A DNA stretch of 64,000 nt. Origin: Phenylobacterium sp. (GTDB lineage: Bacteria > Pseudomonadota > Alphaproteobacteria > Caulobacterales > Caulobacteraceae). The stretch is taken from NCBI GenBank assembly GCA_020401865.1, contig JADCAS010000011.1:124001-188000 (forward strand), in the 5' to 3' direction. This document shows, piece after piece, positions 20,174 through 28,019 of the stretch (position 1 is the first letter of the stretch; every line of letters begins with the position of its first letter). The position numbers and the translations under genes are program-made. The notes under the pieces are model-generated. The model was not told the DNA's origin, did no database searches, and worked only from the letters and a program-made list of their open reading frames with translations.

Positions 20174-21042
20174 TGGCTGACGCCGGACGTCGCTGGCTCA
20201 GTGACGACGTCGCCGGACTGGTCACCATGCACGGCAAGGAAGCGGTCATCGGCCCCGTCCTGGCTGAAGGCGCTGGGATCTCCCTGTTCCGGGTGCCGGA
20301 TGTGGACACCGACGCCTTCGGAACCTTCAGCCGAGAGGTCGAGCGCCCCGGGACGGCTCTGGACGCCGCGCGAGCCAAGATCCGGGCGGGATTCGCCGCC
20401 TCGCCGGCGACCCGGATCATGGTGGCGAGCGAGGGCGCATTCGGGCCCCATCCCGCCATCCCCCTCCTGCCCTTCGGTGACGAGCTGGTTCTTCTGGTCG
20501 ACCGAGAGACCGGGTTCGAACTCGCCGGGCGACATGCGGGACCGGAGACGAACTTCGCCCATTGGCGGGCCAGGGACGTAGAGACCGCGCTGGACTTCGC
20601 GCGGCGGTGCGGATTCCCGGAGCACGGCGTGATCGTGCTGGGTGTCCGCGGAGAAGCGCCGGCGCCGGACGTGTTCTGCGAGAAGGCTCTTGAGGATGAG
20701 GCCGCCCTCGCCGCGGCGGCCGCCCGCGCGATCGCCCTCACCGGCGCGGCGTTCATCGAGACGGACATGCGGGCGCACCGGAACCCTACGCGTCAGGAAT
20801 CGATCCGCAGGGCGGCTCAGGATCTTGTCCGCCGTCTGCATTCGCCCTGTCCCGCCTGCACACGCCCGGGCTTCGACCGGATCCGGAGAATTCCGGGTCT
20901 TCCCTGCGCCGACTGCGGGACGCCGACAGACGTCACGACGGCCTGGGTCATGGGCTGCGAGGGCTGCGGCCTGGAGGAAACCCGGCGCGTCGCGGGCGAG
21001 CCCTGGGCGGATCCCGGCGCCTGCCCCTCCTGCAATCCCTAG
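20173..21042 (+). CDS. DUF6671-like protein with C-terminal zinc ribbon
   Basis: The 289-residue soluble protein is translated through a TGATG overlap with the cysD-like gene, so the two are made together. The N-terminal 220 residues have no motif I can assign to an enzyme, though GLVTMHGKEAVIGPVL, RDVETALDFARRCGFPEHGVIV and ETDMRAHRNPTR look conserved-type. The C-terminus carries eight cysteines in CPAC...CADC, CEGC and CPSC patterns, fitting one or two zinc ribbons. I believe this belongs to the DUF6671 family, but that name is from memory. It is convergent with the protease gene and their stop codons share CTAG. Confidence 0.7.
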   Translation: MADAGRRWLSDDVAGLVTMHGKEAVIGPVLAEGAGISLFRVPDVDTDAFGTFSREVERPGTALDAARAKIRAGFAASPATRIMVASEGAFGPHPAIPLLPFGDELVLLVDRETGFELAGRHAGPETNFAHWRARDVETALDFARRCGFPEHGVIVLGVRGEAPAPDVFCEKALEDEAALAAAAARAIALTGAAFIETDMRAHRNPTRQESIRRAAQDLVRRLHSPCPACTRPGFDRIRRIPGLPCADCGTPTDVTTAWVMGCEGCGLEETRRVAGEPWADPGACPSCNP

Positions 21043-22805
21043 GTGATCAAGCCTGATCCCAGGCTGGAGAGGGTCACGCCGACCAGGATGATCTGGTCGC
21101 CATTGCCCATGTCGACGATGACGTCCGAGCCCGCCTGGGCGAGGGTCCGCGAGGGTCCGCCCTCCAGTCTCAGCCGGTCGCCCTCGGCATAGTTGAAGTC
21201 CGTGATCCGGTCGATCCCGGCGCCGGAGAACGAGTAGAACAGGTCCGCGCCCGCGCCGCCGGAGAGGGTGTCGTTGCCCCGGTCGCCCCAGATCCAGTCG
21301 TCGCCGGCGCCGCCCATGACCGTGTCGTCGCCCTGACCGCCGCGCACCCAGTCGTTCCCGGCCCCGCCGTCGACCGTGTCATTGCCCATGTTGCCATAGA
21401 CGATGTCGAAGCCGGCGTTACCGAAGAGCAGGTCGTTGTCCTTACCCCCGACCACCCAGTCCTCGCCGTCGTTCCCGCGGAGGGTGTCATTGCCCATGTT
21501 GCCGTTGATGTCGTCGAAGCCGGAGCCGCCCGAGACCGAGTCGTCGCCGGCGTCGCCGCGCAGGTAGTTCGCGCCCGAGGCTTCGAGGATCGTGTCCGCG
21601 CCATCACCGCCGTATACGGTGTCCGCGCCTGCCCCCGGCGTCAGCTGGTTGGCGAGGGTGTTGCCCGTGATGAGGTCGGCGCCGGCGCCGCCGACAGCCT
21701 CCTCGATGTCCGTTCCCCGGGCGATGGCGACATTTCCACGGTAGCCACCGATGTCGGAGAAATAGCCGGGACGGAGGTCGATGACCTGGTTGCTGGAATA
21801 GCCCGAGAAGTCGAACCGGTCGCGTCCCCCGGCGTCCCACACCGCCCACTGCATGACCGAGGCGCTGCTCACCGCCTCGAACCAGGGCCGGCCGGCGTTA
21901 GAGTTGAAGCCGTAGACCGTGTCCCCGGTCCGGGTGGTCATGTTCGGCCCGTACATGAACTGTACGGCCGCAATGTCGTCCAGCAGGGGCACGGCGGAGA
22001 AGCCGGGCAAGCTGGCGCCGGTGTTGAACCCCCCGAAATAGCTCATCACCGTGTACTGGCGGCTGTCCTCGAAATAGCTGGCGTCCGCGCCGTAGGTGGC
22101 GGACCCGGTATCGGGATAGGTCGAGGGATGGCCCAACCCGATGGCGTGGCCGATCTCGTGGACGAGGATCATCCCGCCGTAGTTCGAGGCCAGGGGCTGG
22201 AGGTTGTAGCTCGCCGTGATGTCGACCCAGACGTCCCCTGAATTGGCGGCGAAGCTGGTGGAGCCTGGATAGTATGCGAAGGCCGCAGCGCCTTCAGGAC
22301 CGTCGGTATAGCCGGCGAACAACATCATCGCCTGATCGGAATAGGCCGCCTCGCCCGTCTCGCCGGAACCCTCCCGCACAAAACTGATCCGGGCGACGTC
22401 GGACCAGGCCTGCAGGGCCAGCTCCGTCTGGCGAATCTGGGCGGCGTTGAAGCGCGTGAAGCCACTGGTCTCATTGGGCATATTGATGGGGGCGGAGGAC
22501 CGGAAGGCGTAGGTGGCGACGAAGGGCTGGCCAAGGCTTCCCCATCCGCCCTCCCCGCCCGTCAGTCGGTTGACCGCCTGGTCGAGAGTAAAGCTTGTCT
22601 TGCCATTGGAGGCGGTCCCGCCCCGGTCACCGAGGTTCAGGTAGGTGTAGGCGGGTCCAGCCTCGCCCTCGCCGACGCGCAGGGCGCAGGCGCCGCAGCT
22701 GCACATGGCCGAATGGCCTGAATCCGGAACCTCCGCGCTCCAGGGGCGCGAGACTCTGTCACCTTCGGGGCCGGAGACGTCCGGCTGCTGGAACTGTGGC
22801 CACAC
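21039..22805 (-). CDS. Serralysin-type metalloprotease with RTX calcium-binding repeats
   Basis: A secreted M10 metzincin of 588 residues. The catalytic zinc motif is HEIGHAIGLGHP near residue 218 and the Met-turn is YTVMSYF near 255. From about 375 there are roughly a dozen glycine/aspartate nonapeptides (GGAGADLI, GGDGADTI, GNMGNDTL, GGAGNDWV and similar), which form the calcium beta-roll and signal for type I secretion. A C-terminal hydrophobic end follows. There is no Sec signal peptide, as expected. The GTG at 22805 has a GAAGGAAG site six bases upstream. No type I exporter genes are next to it. The Caulobacter relative SapA processes S-layer protein; a nutritional role is equally possible. 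Confidence 0.92.
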   Translation of the reverse strand: MWPQFQQPDVSGPEGDRVSRPWSAEVPDSGHSAMCSCGACALRVGEGEAGPAYTYLNLGDRGGTASNGKTSFTLDQAVNRLTGGEGGWGSLGQPFVATYAFRSSAPINMPNETSGFTRFNAAQIRQTELALQAWSDVARISFVREGSGETGEAAYSDQAMMLFAGYTDGPEGAAAFAYYPGSTSFAANSGDVWVDITASYNLQPLASNYGGMILVHEIGHAIGLGHPSTYPDTGSATYGADASYFEDSRQYTVMSYFGGFNTGASLPGFSAVPLLDDIAAVQFMYGPNMTTRTGDTVYGFNSNAGRPWFEAVSSASVMQWAVWDAGGRDRFDFSGYSSNQVIDLRPGYFSDIGGYRGNVAIARGTDIEEAVGGAGADLITGNTLANQLTPGAGADTVYGGDGADTILEASGANYLRGDAGDDSVSGGSGFDDINGNMGNDTLRGNDGEDWVVGGKDNDLLFGNAGFDIVYGNMGNDTVDGGAGNDWVRGGQGDDTVMGGAGDDWIWGDRGNDTLSGGAGADLFYSFSGAGIDRITDFNYAEGDRLRLEGGPSRTLAQAGSDVIVDMGNGDQIILVGVTLSSLGSGLIT

Positions 22806-22913
22806 GGCGGGCTTCCTTCACCGGCGACGGCGGGGCCGGAGCCGGAACGGGCTTGCGGTCGGGGCGCTTCTGGCGCTGCATGCCAGACTACACGAATTCG
22901 GCGGGAGACGAAG

Positions 22914-23387
22914 ATGTCGGAAGAAGGGATTCCGGCGGATGGATGGGAGGCCACGGGCGTCCGGGTGGTGCGGGGCGACGCGCTGGACGTTAACACCCCC
23001 CAGACCCCTGGCATGAACCGCGCCGCGGCCATTGACTTCGCCCGGGTCGGCGCCCGCAGGCTCTGGGCGGGAACGGTCCACATCCATGCCGGCGCAGGAA
23101 CGGGCGCCCACCACCATGGCCCCCTGGAAAGCGTGATCTACGTGGTCCGGGGCCGGGCCCGGATGCGCTGGGGCGAGCGGCTGGAATTCACGGCCGAGGC
23201 GGGGCCGGGGGACTTCATCTACGTCCCGCCCTTCGTGCCGCACCAGGAGATCAACGCCTCCAGCGAAGATACCCTCGAGTGCGTCCTGGTCCGCAGCGAC
23301 GGCGAGGCCGTGGTGGTCAACCTGGACATCGAACCGGTCGAACCCCCTCGGGAGGTCCGCTGGATCGACCCGATTCACAGGGACTGA
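22914..23387 (+). CDS. Cupin-domain protein
   Basis: The 157-residue protein has a single cupin barrel: the first motif GAHHHGPLESVIYVVRGRARMRWG holds two or three His and a Glu that would bind a metal, and the second motif GDFIYVPPFVPHQEIN adds the last His. The ATG follows a GGGAGACG ribosome site. It is 3 bases before an alpha/beta hydrolase, so the pair is probably one operon. The substrate is unknown; small cupins can be isomerases, dioxygenases or binding proteins. Confidence 0.85.
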   Translation: MSEEGIPADGWEATGVRVVRGDALDVNTPQTPGMNRAAAIDFARVGARRLWAGTVHIHAGAGTGAHHHGPLESVIYVVRGRARMRWGERLEFTAEAGPGDFIYVPPFVPHQEINASSEDTLECVLVRSDGEAVVVNLDIEPVEPPREVRWIDPIHRD

Positions 23388-23390
23388 CAC

Positions 23391-24209
23391 ATGCCCCGCG
23401 TCACGGCGAACGGCCTCGACATCCATTATGAACGGACGGGACAGGGGCCGCGCCTCCTGTTCATCTCCGGTACGGGCGGCGACCTCCGCGTTCGCCCGAA
23501 CATGCTGGACGGTCCGTTTGCGCGGAGCTTCGACCTCGTGGCCTACGACCAGCGCGGCCTGGGACAGACGGAAAAACCCGACCGTCCCTACGCCATGGCC
23601 GACTATGCGGATGACGCCGCGGGACTCATGGACGCCCTAGGCTGGGAGGACGCCCTCGTGATCGGCGTGTCCTTCGGCGGCATGGTCGCCCAGAATCTTG
23701 TCGTCAGGCATCCGCAGCGCGTCCGCCGCCTGGTCCTGGCCTGCACTTCGCCCGGGGGCGACGGAGGCGCCTCCTATCCCTTCCACGAGATCGGCCACCT
23801 GAAGGGCGAGGCCCGGGCCCGTCATCTCCTGCCGATCAATGACACTCGGCTCGACGAGGCCTGGGCGGCGGCCCATCCCGAACGCTATGCCGAGGCCATC
23901 GCCCAGTCGGCCGCCGATCCCTTCGCGGGTGAACCGGGGCGGGAGATGGGCGCCAGACGCCAGATCGAGGCGCGCGCGGGCCACGACGTCTGGGAGGCCC
24001 TGCCGGCGGTCCGTATCCCGGCGATGATCGCCGCGGGCCGCTTCGACGCCATCGCACCGGCCCAGAGCCAACTGAACCTCGCCCTCGCCCTCCGAGGCTC
24101 TGTGCTAAGGTTCTTCGAGGGCGGGCACATGTTCATGCTCCAGGACCGGACCGCCGTCCCCGCCATGATCGACTTCCTGCTGGAAGATTCGTCCGGCCCT
24201 GCGTCCTGA
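23391..24209 (+). CDS. Alpha/beta hydrolase
   Basis: The 272 residues show the alpha/beta hydrolase fold: DIHYERTGQGPRLLFISGTGGD with an oxyanion-hole loop, YDQRGLGQTEKPDRPY, and the nucleophile elbow GVSFGG with catalytic Ser near residue 95. The acid is probably the Asp in GRFDAIAPAQS near 222 and the His that in FEGGHMFMLQD near 245. It resembles 3-oxoadipate enol-lactonase and esterase-type members but lacks features fixing a substrate. It is the second gene after a cupin. Confidence 0.86.
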   Translation: MPRVTANGLDIHYERTGQGPRLLFISGTGGDLRVRPNMLDGPFARSFDLVAYDQRGLGQTEKPDRPYAMADYADDAAGLMDALGWEDALVIGVSFGGMVAQNLVVRHPQRVRRLVLACTSPGGDGGASYPFHEIGHLKGEARARHLLPINDTRLDEAWAAAHPERYAEAIAQSAADPFAGEPGREMGARRQIEARAGHDVWEALPAVRIPAMIAAGRFDAIAPAQSQLNLALALRGSVLRFFEGGHMFMLQDRTAVPAMIDFLLEDSSGPAS

Positions 24210-24352
24210 GGCGCAGGGACGCCTCCGGACGTTCCCCCCTCGGGATTCTCCCAGCCTTGCATGTCGTGAGGGAAGGAGCCATTTGAGCGGCCAGTTGGAG
24301 GGGATCTGAGCCCCGTCACACGCAAGGGCCCACAGGCCCAAGGAGAGCTCCC

Positions 24353-24676
24353 ATGACCGCCACCCCTGCCGACAAGGCCGTCCGTGCCGCCCGCTCGGCC
24401 GCCAAGTCCACCGTCGACATCGCCGAGGACGCCGTCGAACAGGCCGAGCGCAAGCTGGCCGACGCCGCTCACCGGATCGAGAAGGCCATCGCTGAGGGCG
24501 TCGATCAGATTCGCGCCCACGGAAAGGCCTACGCCGCCGAGGCGGTCGACCAGATCGAAGACGCCCAGCGCTACGTGGTTGGTCAGGTGCGCGAGCGGCC
24601 GCTGGCCGCCACCGGCCTGGCCCTCGGCGTCGGCGTGCTCATCGGCCTGATCCTGTCCTCCGGACGCCACCGTTGA
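24353..24676 (+). CDS. DUF883/ElaB-YqjD-like membrane-anchored protein
   Basis: The small protein (107 residues) is mostly amphipathic helix with many Ala, Asp, Glu and Lys (VDIAEDAVEQAERKLADAAHRIEKAIAEGV) and ends with one hydrophobic segment (ATGLALGVGVLIGLILSS) plus a short basic tail. This is the ElaB/YqjD pattern; relatives tether ribosomes to the membrane in stationary phase. AAGGAGAG precedes the ATG. It overlaps the next membrane gene by 4 bases, as yqjD-yqjE do in other bacteria. Confidence 0.82.
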   Translation: MTATPADKAVRAARSAAKSTVDIAEDAVEQAERKLADAAHRIEKAIAEGVDQIRAHGKAYAAEAVDQIEDAQRYVVGQVRERPLAATGLALGVGVLIGLILSSGRHR

Positions 24677-25071
24677 GACTGGGCCGCCTGATCCTGGCGG
24701 TCTGCGGGACGGCGGCTCTGGCCGCCGCCTCGGGCGTCTTCGTCGTCGCCCTGTCCCTGGCGCTGTACGCCGCCCTTGAGCCGACCCTGGGCCCCGCCGG
24801 GGCCGCAGCGGCGGTGGCGGTCGCCTGTCTCCTGATCCTGGCGTCGGCGGGACTGGTCCTTCTTTTGATCGCCACCCGGCGTCCGCGCCGGGCGGCGGCC
24901 TCCGAGGGGGGAGACTTCGGCGCGGAACTCCTCGAGCTGGCGCGCCGGCGACCCGTCCTGGCGCTGTTCGGCGCGGCGGCGGCCACCGCCATCGGCCTCA
25001 GCGCCCTTCGCAATCCCCGGATCGTCTCCGGACTGGTGAGCGTCGTCCTCGGGCTGCGCCGGCCGCTCTGA
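24673..25071 (+). CDS. Small membrane protein, YqjE/phage-holin-III-like
   Basis: The protein of 132 residues starts with TTG in a TTGA overlap with the DUF883 gene. Two strong hydrophobic segments (about 6-28 and 37-60) and a weaker one (92-110) are separated by a basic linker (ATRRPRRAAAS). Layout and neighbour suggest a YqjE-like (DUF1469, holin superfamily) protein. No catalytic features are seen; it may modulate the membrane together with the upstream gene under stress. Confidence 0.65.
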   Translation: MRLGRLILAVCGTAALAAASGVFVVALSLALYAALEPTLGPAGAAAAVAVACLLILASAGLVLLLIATRRPRRAAASEGGDFGAELLELARRRPVLALFGAAAATAIGLSALRNPRIVSGLVSVVLGLRRPL

Positions 25072-25147
25072 CTTGCAACCTCAGCGGCGCCCCTCGGGCA
25101 GGGAGTTCCAGGTTCCGGCCAAGGAAGGGGCGCTCCCGCAGGCTCGC

Positions 25148-25828
25148 TCAAGCGGGCAGGGCGGCCAGGAAGTCGATCGCCGAGCCCGCAGAGTCGGCGC
25201 GGACGGTTCCGCCCGCATCGGTCACGAACAGATAGACGTAGTAGGCCTGGACCCAATGACCGTGCAGGCCGTCTCCCATGGGCAGGCCCAGGAGGCCGTC
25301 AGAGACTTCAGCGCGAAGTCGGGCGCGGGGGCCGTCCGCGCGTGCCCGGATCAGGATGAAGCCCTCGCGCTCCTCGGCCTCAATTCGCGCTGAGCCACCG
25401 GTGGGCAGGGCCGCGCCCGCAAGCTGGGACAGGTTCAGCAGCGCCCTGGCCGCCGGCTTGGCCAGGGCTGGCGCCGCCACCTGCCAGTCCAGATCGGCCC
25501 GGATGTGACGGAAAAGGCCCTCGGTCAGGCGACCCAGCTCCCGGGAGTCGAACACTTCCGCCGATGCAGAAGCACCGAACGCGACCCGGCAGAAACCGAG
25601 CAGGTCCGCGAGCTTTCGGGCCGAGGCGCCAATCAGACCCATGGCCTCCTCTCGCATGTCCTGGGCCGACGGGTCGTCCAGCAGATCCAGGCCGCTGACC
25701 ATGGCGCTCACCGGGCTGATGAAGTCGTGGCACATCCGCGCAGCGAGAAAGGCCGCCACTTCCGCAGGCCGGGGAGAAGGAAAGTCGCGACGCGAATCTT
25801 CCGGAAGTGAGGCGGAGGGACCAGTCAT
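25148..25828 (-). CDS. chpT: Histidine phosphotransferase ChpT
   Basis: ChpT relays phosphate from the hybrid kinase CckA to the cell-cycle master regulator CtrA and to CpdR. The 226 residues align with the Caulobacter protein: AAFLAARMCHDFISPVSAMVSGLDLLDDPSAQDMREEAM with the phosphoaccepting His near residue 34, ASARKLADLLGFCRVAFGASASAE, then a degenerate HATPase-like domain (GPRARLRAEVSDGL and GHWVQAYYVYLFV). The ATG at 25828 gives the right length; the open frame continuing through cysQ on the opposite strand is a shadow. It is divergent from cysQ. Confidence 0.95.
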   Translation of the reverse strand: MTGPSASLPEDSRRDFPSPRPAEVAAFLAARMCHDFISPVSAMVSGLDLLDDPSAQDMREEAMGLIGASARKLADLLGFCRVAFGASASAEVFDSRELGRLTEGLFRHIRADLDWQVAAPALAKPAARALLNLSQLAGAALPTGGSARIEAEEREGFILIRARADGPRARLRAEVSDGLLGLPMGDGLHGHWVQAYYVYLFVTDAGGTVRADSAGSAIDFLAALPA

Positions 25829-25916
25829 GGTAAACGCGAAACTGGCCTGATTTGCCGCTTTGGGAAACCGCCCGGCGCATCTAGGACAAAGCGCGCCAGA
25901 CAGGATGGGTTTCCGC

Positions 25917-26687
25917 ATGACGACCCTCGACGCCCGCTTCGGAGCCGTGCTCGCCGACCTCTGCGAGGAGGCGGCCGATCTGGTGCGCCCCCTCTGGAAC
26001 TCCGGCCTGGCCGTGGATCGGAAGTCGGACGACAGTCCGGTCACCGAAGCCGATCGCCGCGCCGAGACGCTGATCCTGGAGGGTCTGGCCCGGGTGGCGC
26101 CCGGGGCGCCCGTGGTCTCGGAGGAGCACGCCAGCGAGTTCGGGGCGCCGGGTCGGATCGGCCGGGTCTTTTTCCTGGTGGATCCCATTGACGGGACCAA
26201 GGCCTTTGTCCGGGGCGACCCCAACTTCACCGTGAATATCGGGCTGATCGTCGACGGCGTCCCCGTCGCAGGGGCGATCTCGGCGCCCGCTACAGGCGAG
26301 ACCTGGTTCACCACGGGCCAGGGCGTCCTCAAGCGCATCAACGGCGCCGCCGCCGCCCCGGTGAGGGTCCGGGTCTGGCCCGAGGGCGCGGCGGTGGCCC
26401 TGATCAGCCACACCATGAAACCGGCGACCCTGAAGGCCCTCACCGACCGCTACGGCTTCCACGGGACCGACGCCATGGACTCCTCCATCAAGTTCTGCCG
26501 GATCGCCGAGGGCGCGGCCGACATCTATCCGCGCCTCGGGCCGACCATGGAGTGGGACATCGCCGCCGGCCACGCCATCCTCGCCGCCGCCGGCGGGAGG
26601 GTCGAGGCCGAGGACGGCGGCCCGTTTCTCTACGGCAAGGCCAAGGCGGGGTTCCTGAACGGCGCCTTCGTCGCCCGCGGCGGCTGA
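25917..26687 (+). CDS. cysQ: 3'(2'),5'-bisphosphate nucleotidase CysQ
   Basis: CysQ removes phosphate from 3'-phosphoadenosine 5'-phosphate, a by-product of sulfate assimilation. The 256 residues contain the inositol-monophosphatase family motifs [18 protein letters not shown], and the metal-binding [12 protein letters not shown] near residue 96, then [11 protein letters not shown] near 213. Start chosen at MTTLDARFG (25917). The length and the PIDGTK variant favour CysQ over SuhB. Related functions in this window are the cysD-like gene and the cysG fragment. Confidence 0.9.
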   Translation: MTTLDARFGAVLADLCEEAADLVRPLWNSGLAVDRKSDDSPVTEADRRAETLILEGLARVAPGAPVVSEEHASEFGAPGRIGRVFFLVDPIDGTKAFVRGDPNFTVNIGLIVDGVPVAGAISAPATGETWFTTGQGVLKRINGAAAAPVRVRVWPEGAAVALISHTMKPATLKALTDRYGFHGTDAMDSSIKFCRIAEGAADIYPRLGPTMEWDIAAGHAILAAAGGRVEAEDGGPFLYGKAKAGFLNGAFVARGG

Positions 26688-26758
26688 AAGCCAAAAGGCG
26701 CCTACACCCGGGACGCGATCCATCGCATAAGGCGAGCACACGACTTCAGGAGACCGAC

Positions 26759-27949
26759 ATGGCCCTCGACGCCGGCGCCGACGCCAAGACCTTCAGCTGG
26801 GAAGACCCCCTCGACCTCGCCTCTCGCCTCTCCGAGGACGAGCGCATGGTGTGGGAATCGGCCCGCGCCTACGCCCGCGAGAAGCTCCTGCCCCGGGTGG
26901 TTTCGGCCTATGCCGAGGAGCGGTTCGACCGCGAGATCATGACCGAGATGGGCGCCCTCGGTTTCCTCGGGCCCACCCTGCCGGAAGCCTATGGCTGCGC
27001 CGGGGTCAACCATGTCGCCTACGGCCTGATCGCCCGGGAGATCGAGGCCATCGACTCCGGCTACCGCTCGGCCATGAGCGTCCAGTCCTCCCTGGTCATG
27101 TTCCCGATCCACGCCTTCGGCTCGGAAGCCCAGCGCCAGCGCTACCTGCCCGGCATGGCCCGGGGGGAGATCATCGGCTGCTTCGGCCTGACGGAATCCG
27201 ACGGCGGCTCGGACCCGGCCTCGATGCGGACCACGGCGGTGCGCACCAACGGCGGCTTCATCCTCAACGGTGCGAAGATGTGGATCACAAATGCGCCGAT
27301 CGCCGATGTGGCCCTGGTCTGGGCCAAGCTGGACGGCGCCATCCGGGGCTTCCTCGTCGACCGCGGCTCGGAGGGCTTCTCGACCCCTCAGATCAAGAAC
27401 AAGCTTTCGCTCCGCGCCTCCATCACCGGCGAGATCGCCCTTTCCGACGTCTTTGTGCCCGAGGACCAGATGCTGCCGGGAGTCGCCGGACTCCGCGGGC
27501 CCTTCTCCTGCCTTAACAAGGCGCGATATGGCATCGCCTGGGGAGCCATGGGCGCCGCCGATTTCTGCCTGCACGCCAGCCGCGACTACGTCGCCACTCG
27601 CAAGGTGTTCGGCAAGCCCCTGGCCGCGCGCCAGCTGGTCCAGAAGAAGCTGGCGGACATGCAGACCGAGATCGCCCTGGGATTCGAAGGGGCCCTCGCC
27701 CTGGGCCGGCTCATCGACCAGGGCGCCTGGGTGCCCGAGGCCATCAGCCTGATGAAGCGCAACAACTGCGGCAAGGCCCTGGCCATCGCCCGGGAGGCGC
27801 GGGACATCCATGGCGGCAACGGCATCAGCGGCGAGTACCACGTCATGCGCCACGCCTCGAACCTCGAGACAGTCAACACCTACGAAGGGGCGCATGATGT
27901 CCACGCTCTGATCCTGGGGCGGGCGATCACGGGAGAGAACGCCTTCTGA
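26759..27949 (+). CDS. gcdH: Glutaryl-CoA dehydrogenase-like acyl-CoA dehydrogenase
   Basis: FAD enzyme that oxidises and decarboxylates glutaryl-CoA to crotonyl-CoA in lysine/tryptophan breakdown. The 396 residues contain the characteristic [64 protein letters not shown], the [17 protein letters not shown] segment, [18 protein letters not shown], and the catalytic Glu in [20 protein letters not shown]. The ATG at 26759 follows AGGAGA. The pattern is that of GcdH rather than short-chain dehydrogenases. It is followed by an MHS-type transporter, possibly for a related carboxylate. Confidence 0.93.
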   Translation: MALDAGADAKTFSWEDPLDLASRLSEDERMVWESARAYAREKLLPRVVSAYAEERFDREIMTEMGALGFLGPTLPEAYGCAGVNHVAYGLIAREIEAIDSGYRSAMSVQSSLVMFPIHAFGSEAQRQRYLPGMARGEIIGCFGLTESDGGSDPASMRTTAVRTNGGFILNGAKMWITNAPIADVALVWAKLDGAIRGFLVDRGSEGFSTPQIKNKLSLRASITGEIALSDVFVPEDQMLPGVAGLRGPFSCLNKARYGIAWGAMGAADFCLHASRDYVATRKVFGKPLAARQLVQKKLADMQTEIALGFEGALALGRLIDQGAWVPEAISLMKRNNCGKALAIAREARDIHGGNGISGEYHVMRHASNLETVNTYEGAHDVHALILGRAITGENAF

Positions 27950-28019
27950 TCTCCCGGGTTTCCGGGACTTCAGCAAACGCGTTAACGGGCGTCTGAACGC
28001 TCGACAGGGGGGGAATGAG

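Noticed and set aside
21170..21680. Repetitive DNA that could be taken for a tandem repeat array or CRISPR
   Set aside because: The periodicity is 27 bases, equal to the RTX nonapeptides of the protease, with no identical spacers.
24197..24218. Inverted repeat at the end of the hydrolase gene as a terminator
   Set aside because: The 7-bp stem overlaps the stop codon and has no T tract.
25148..26443. A 431-codon frame making chpT look like a longer protein
   Set aside because: The extra N-terminal half is antisense to cysQ; ChpT starts at 25828.
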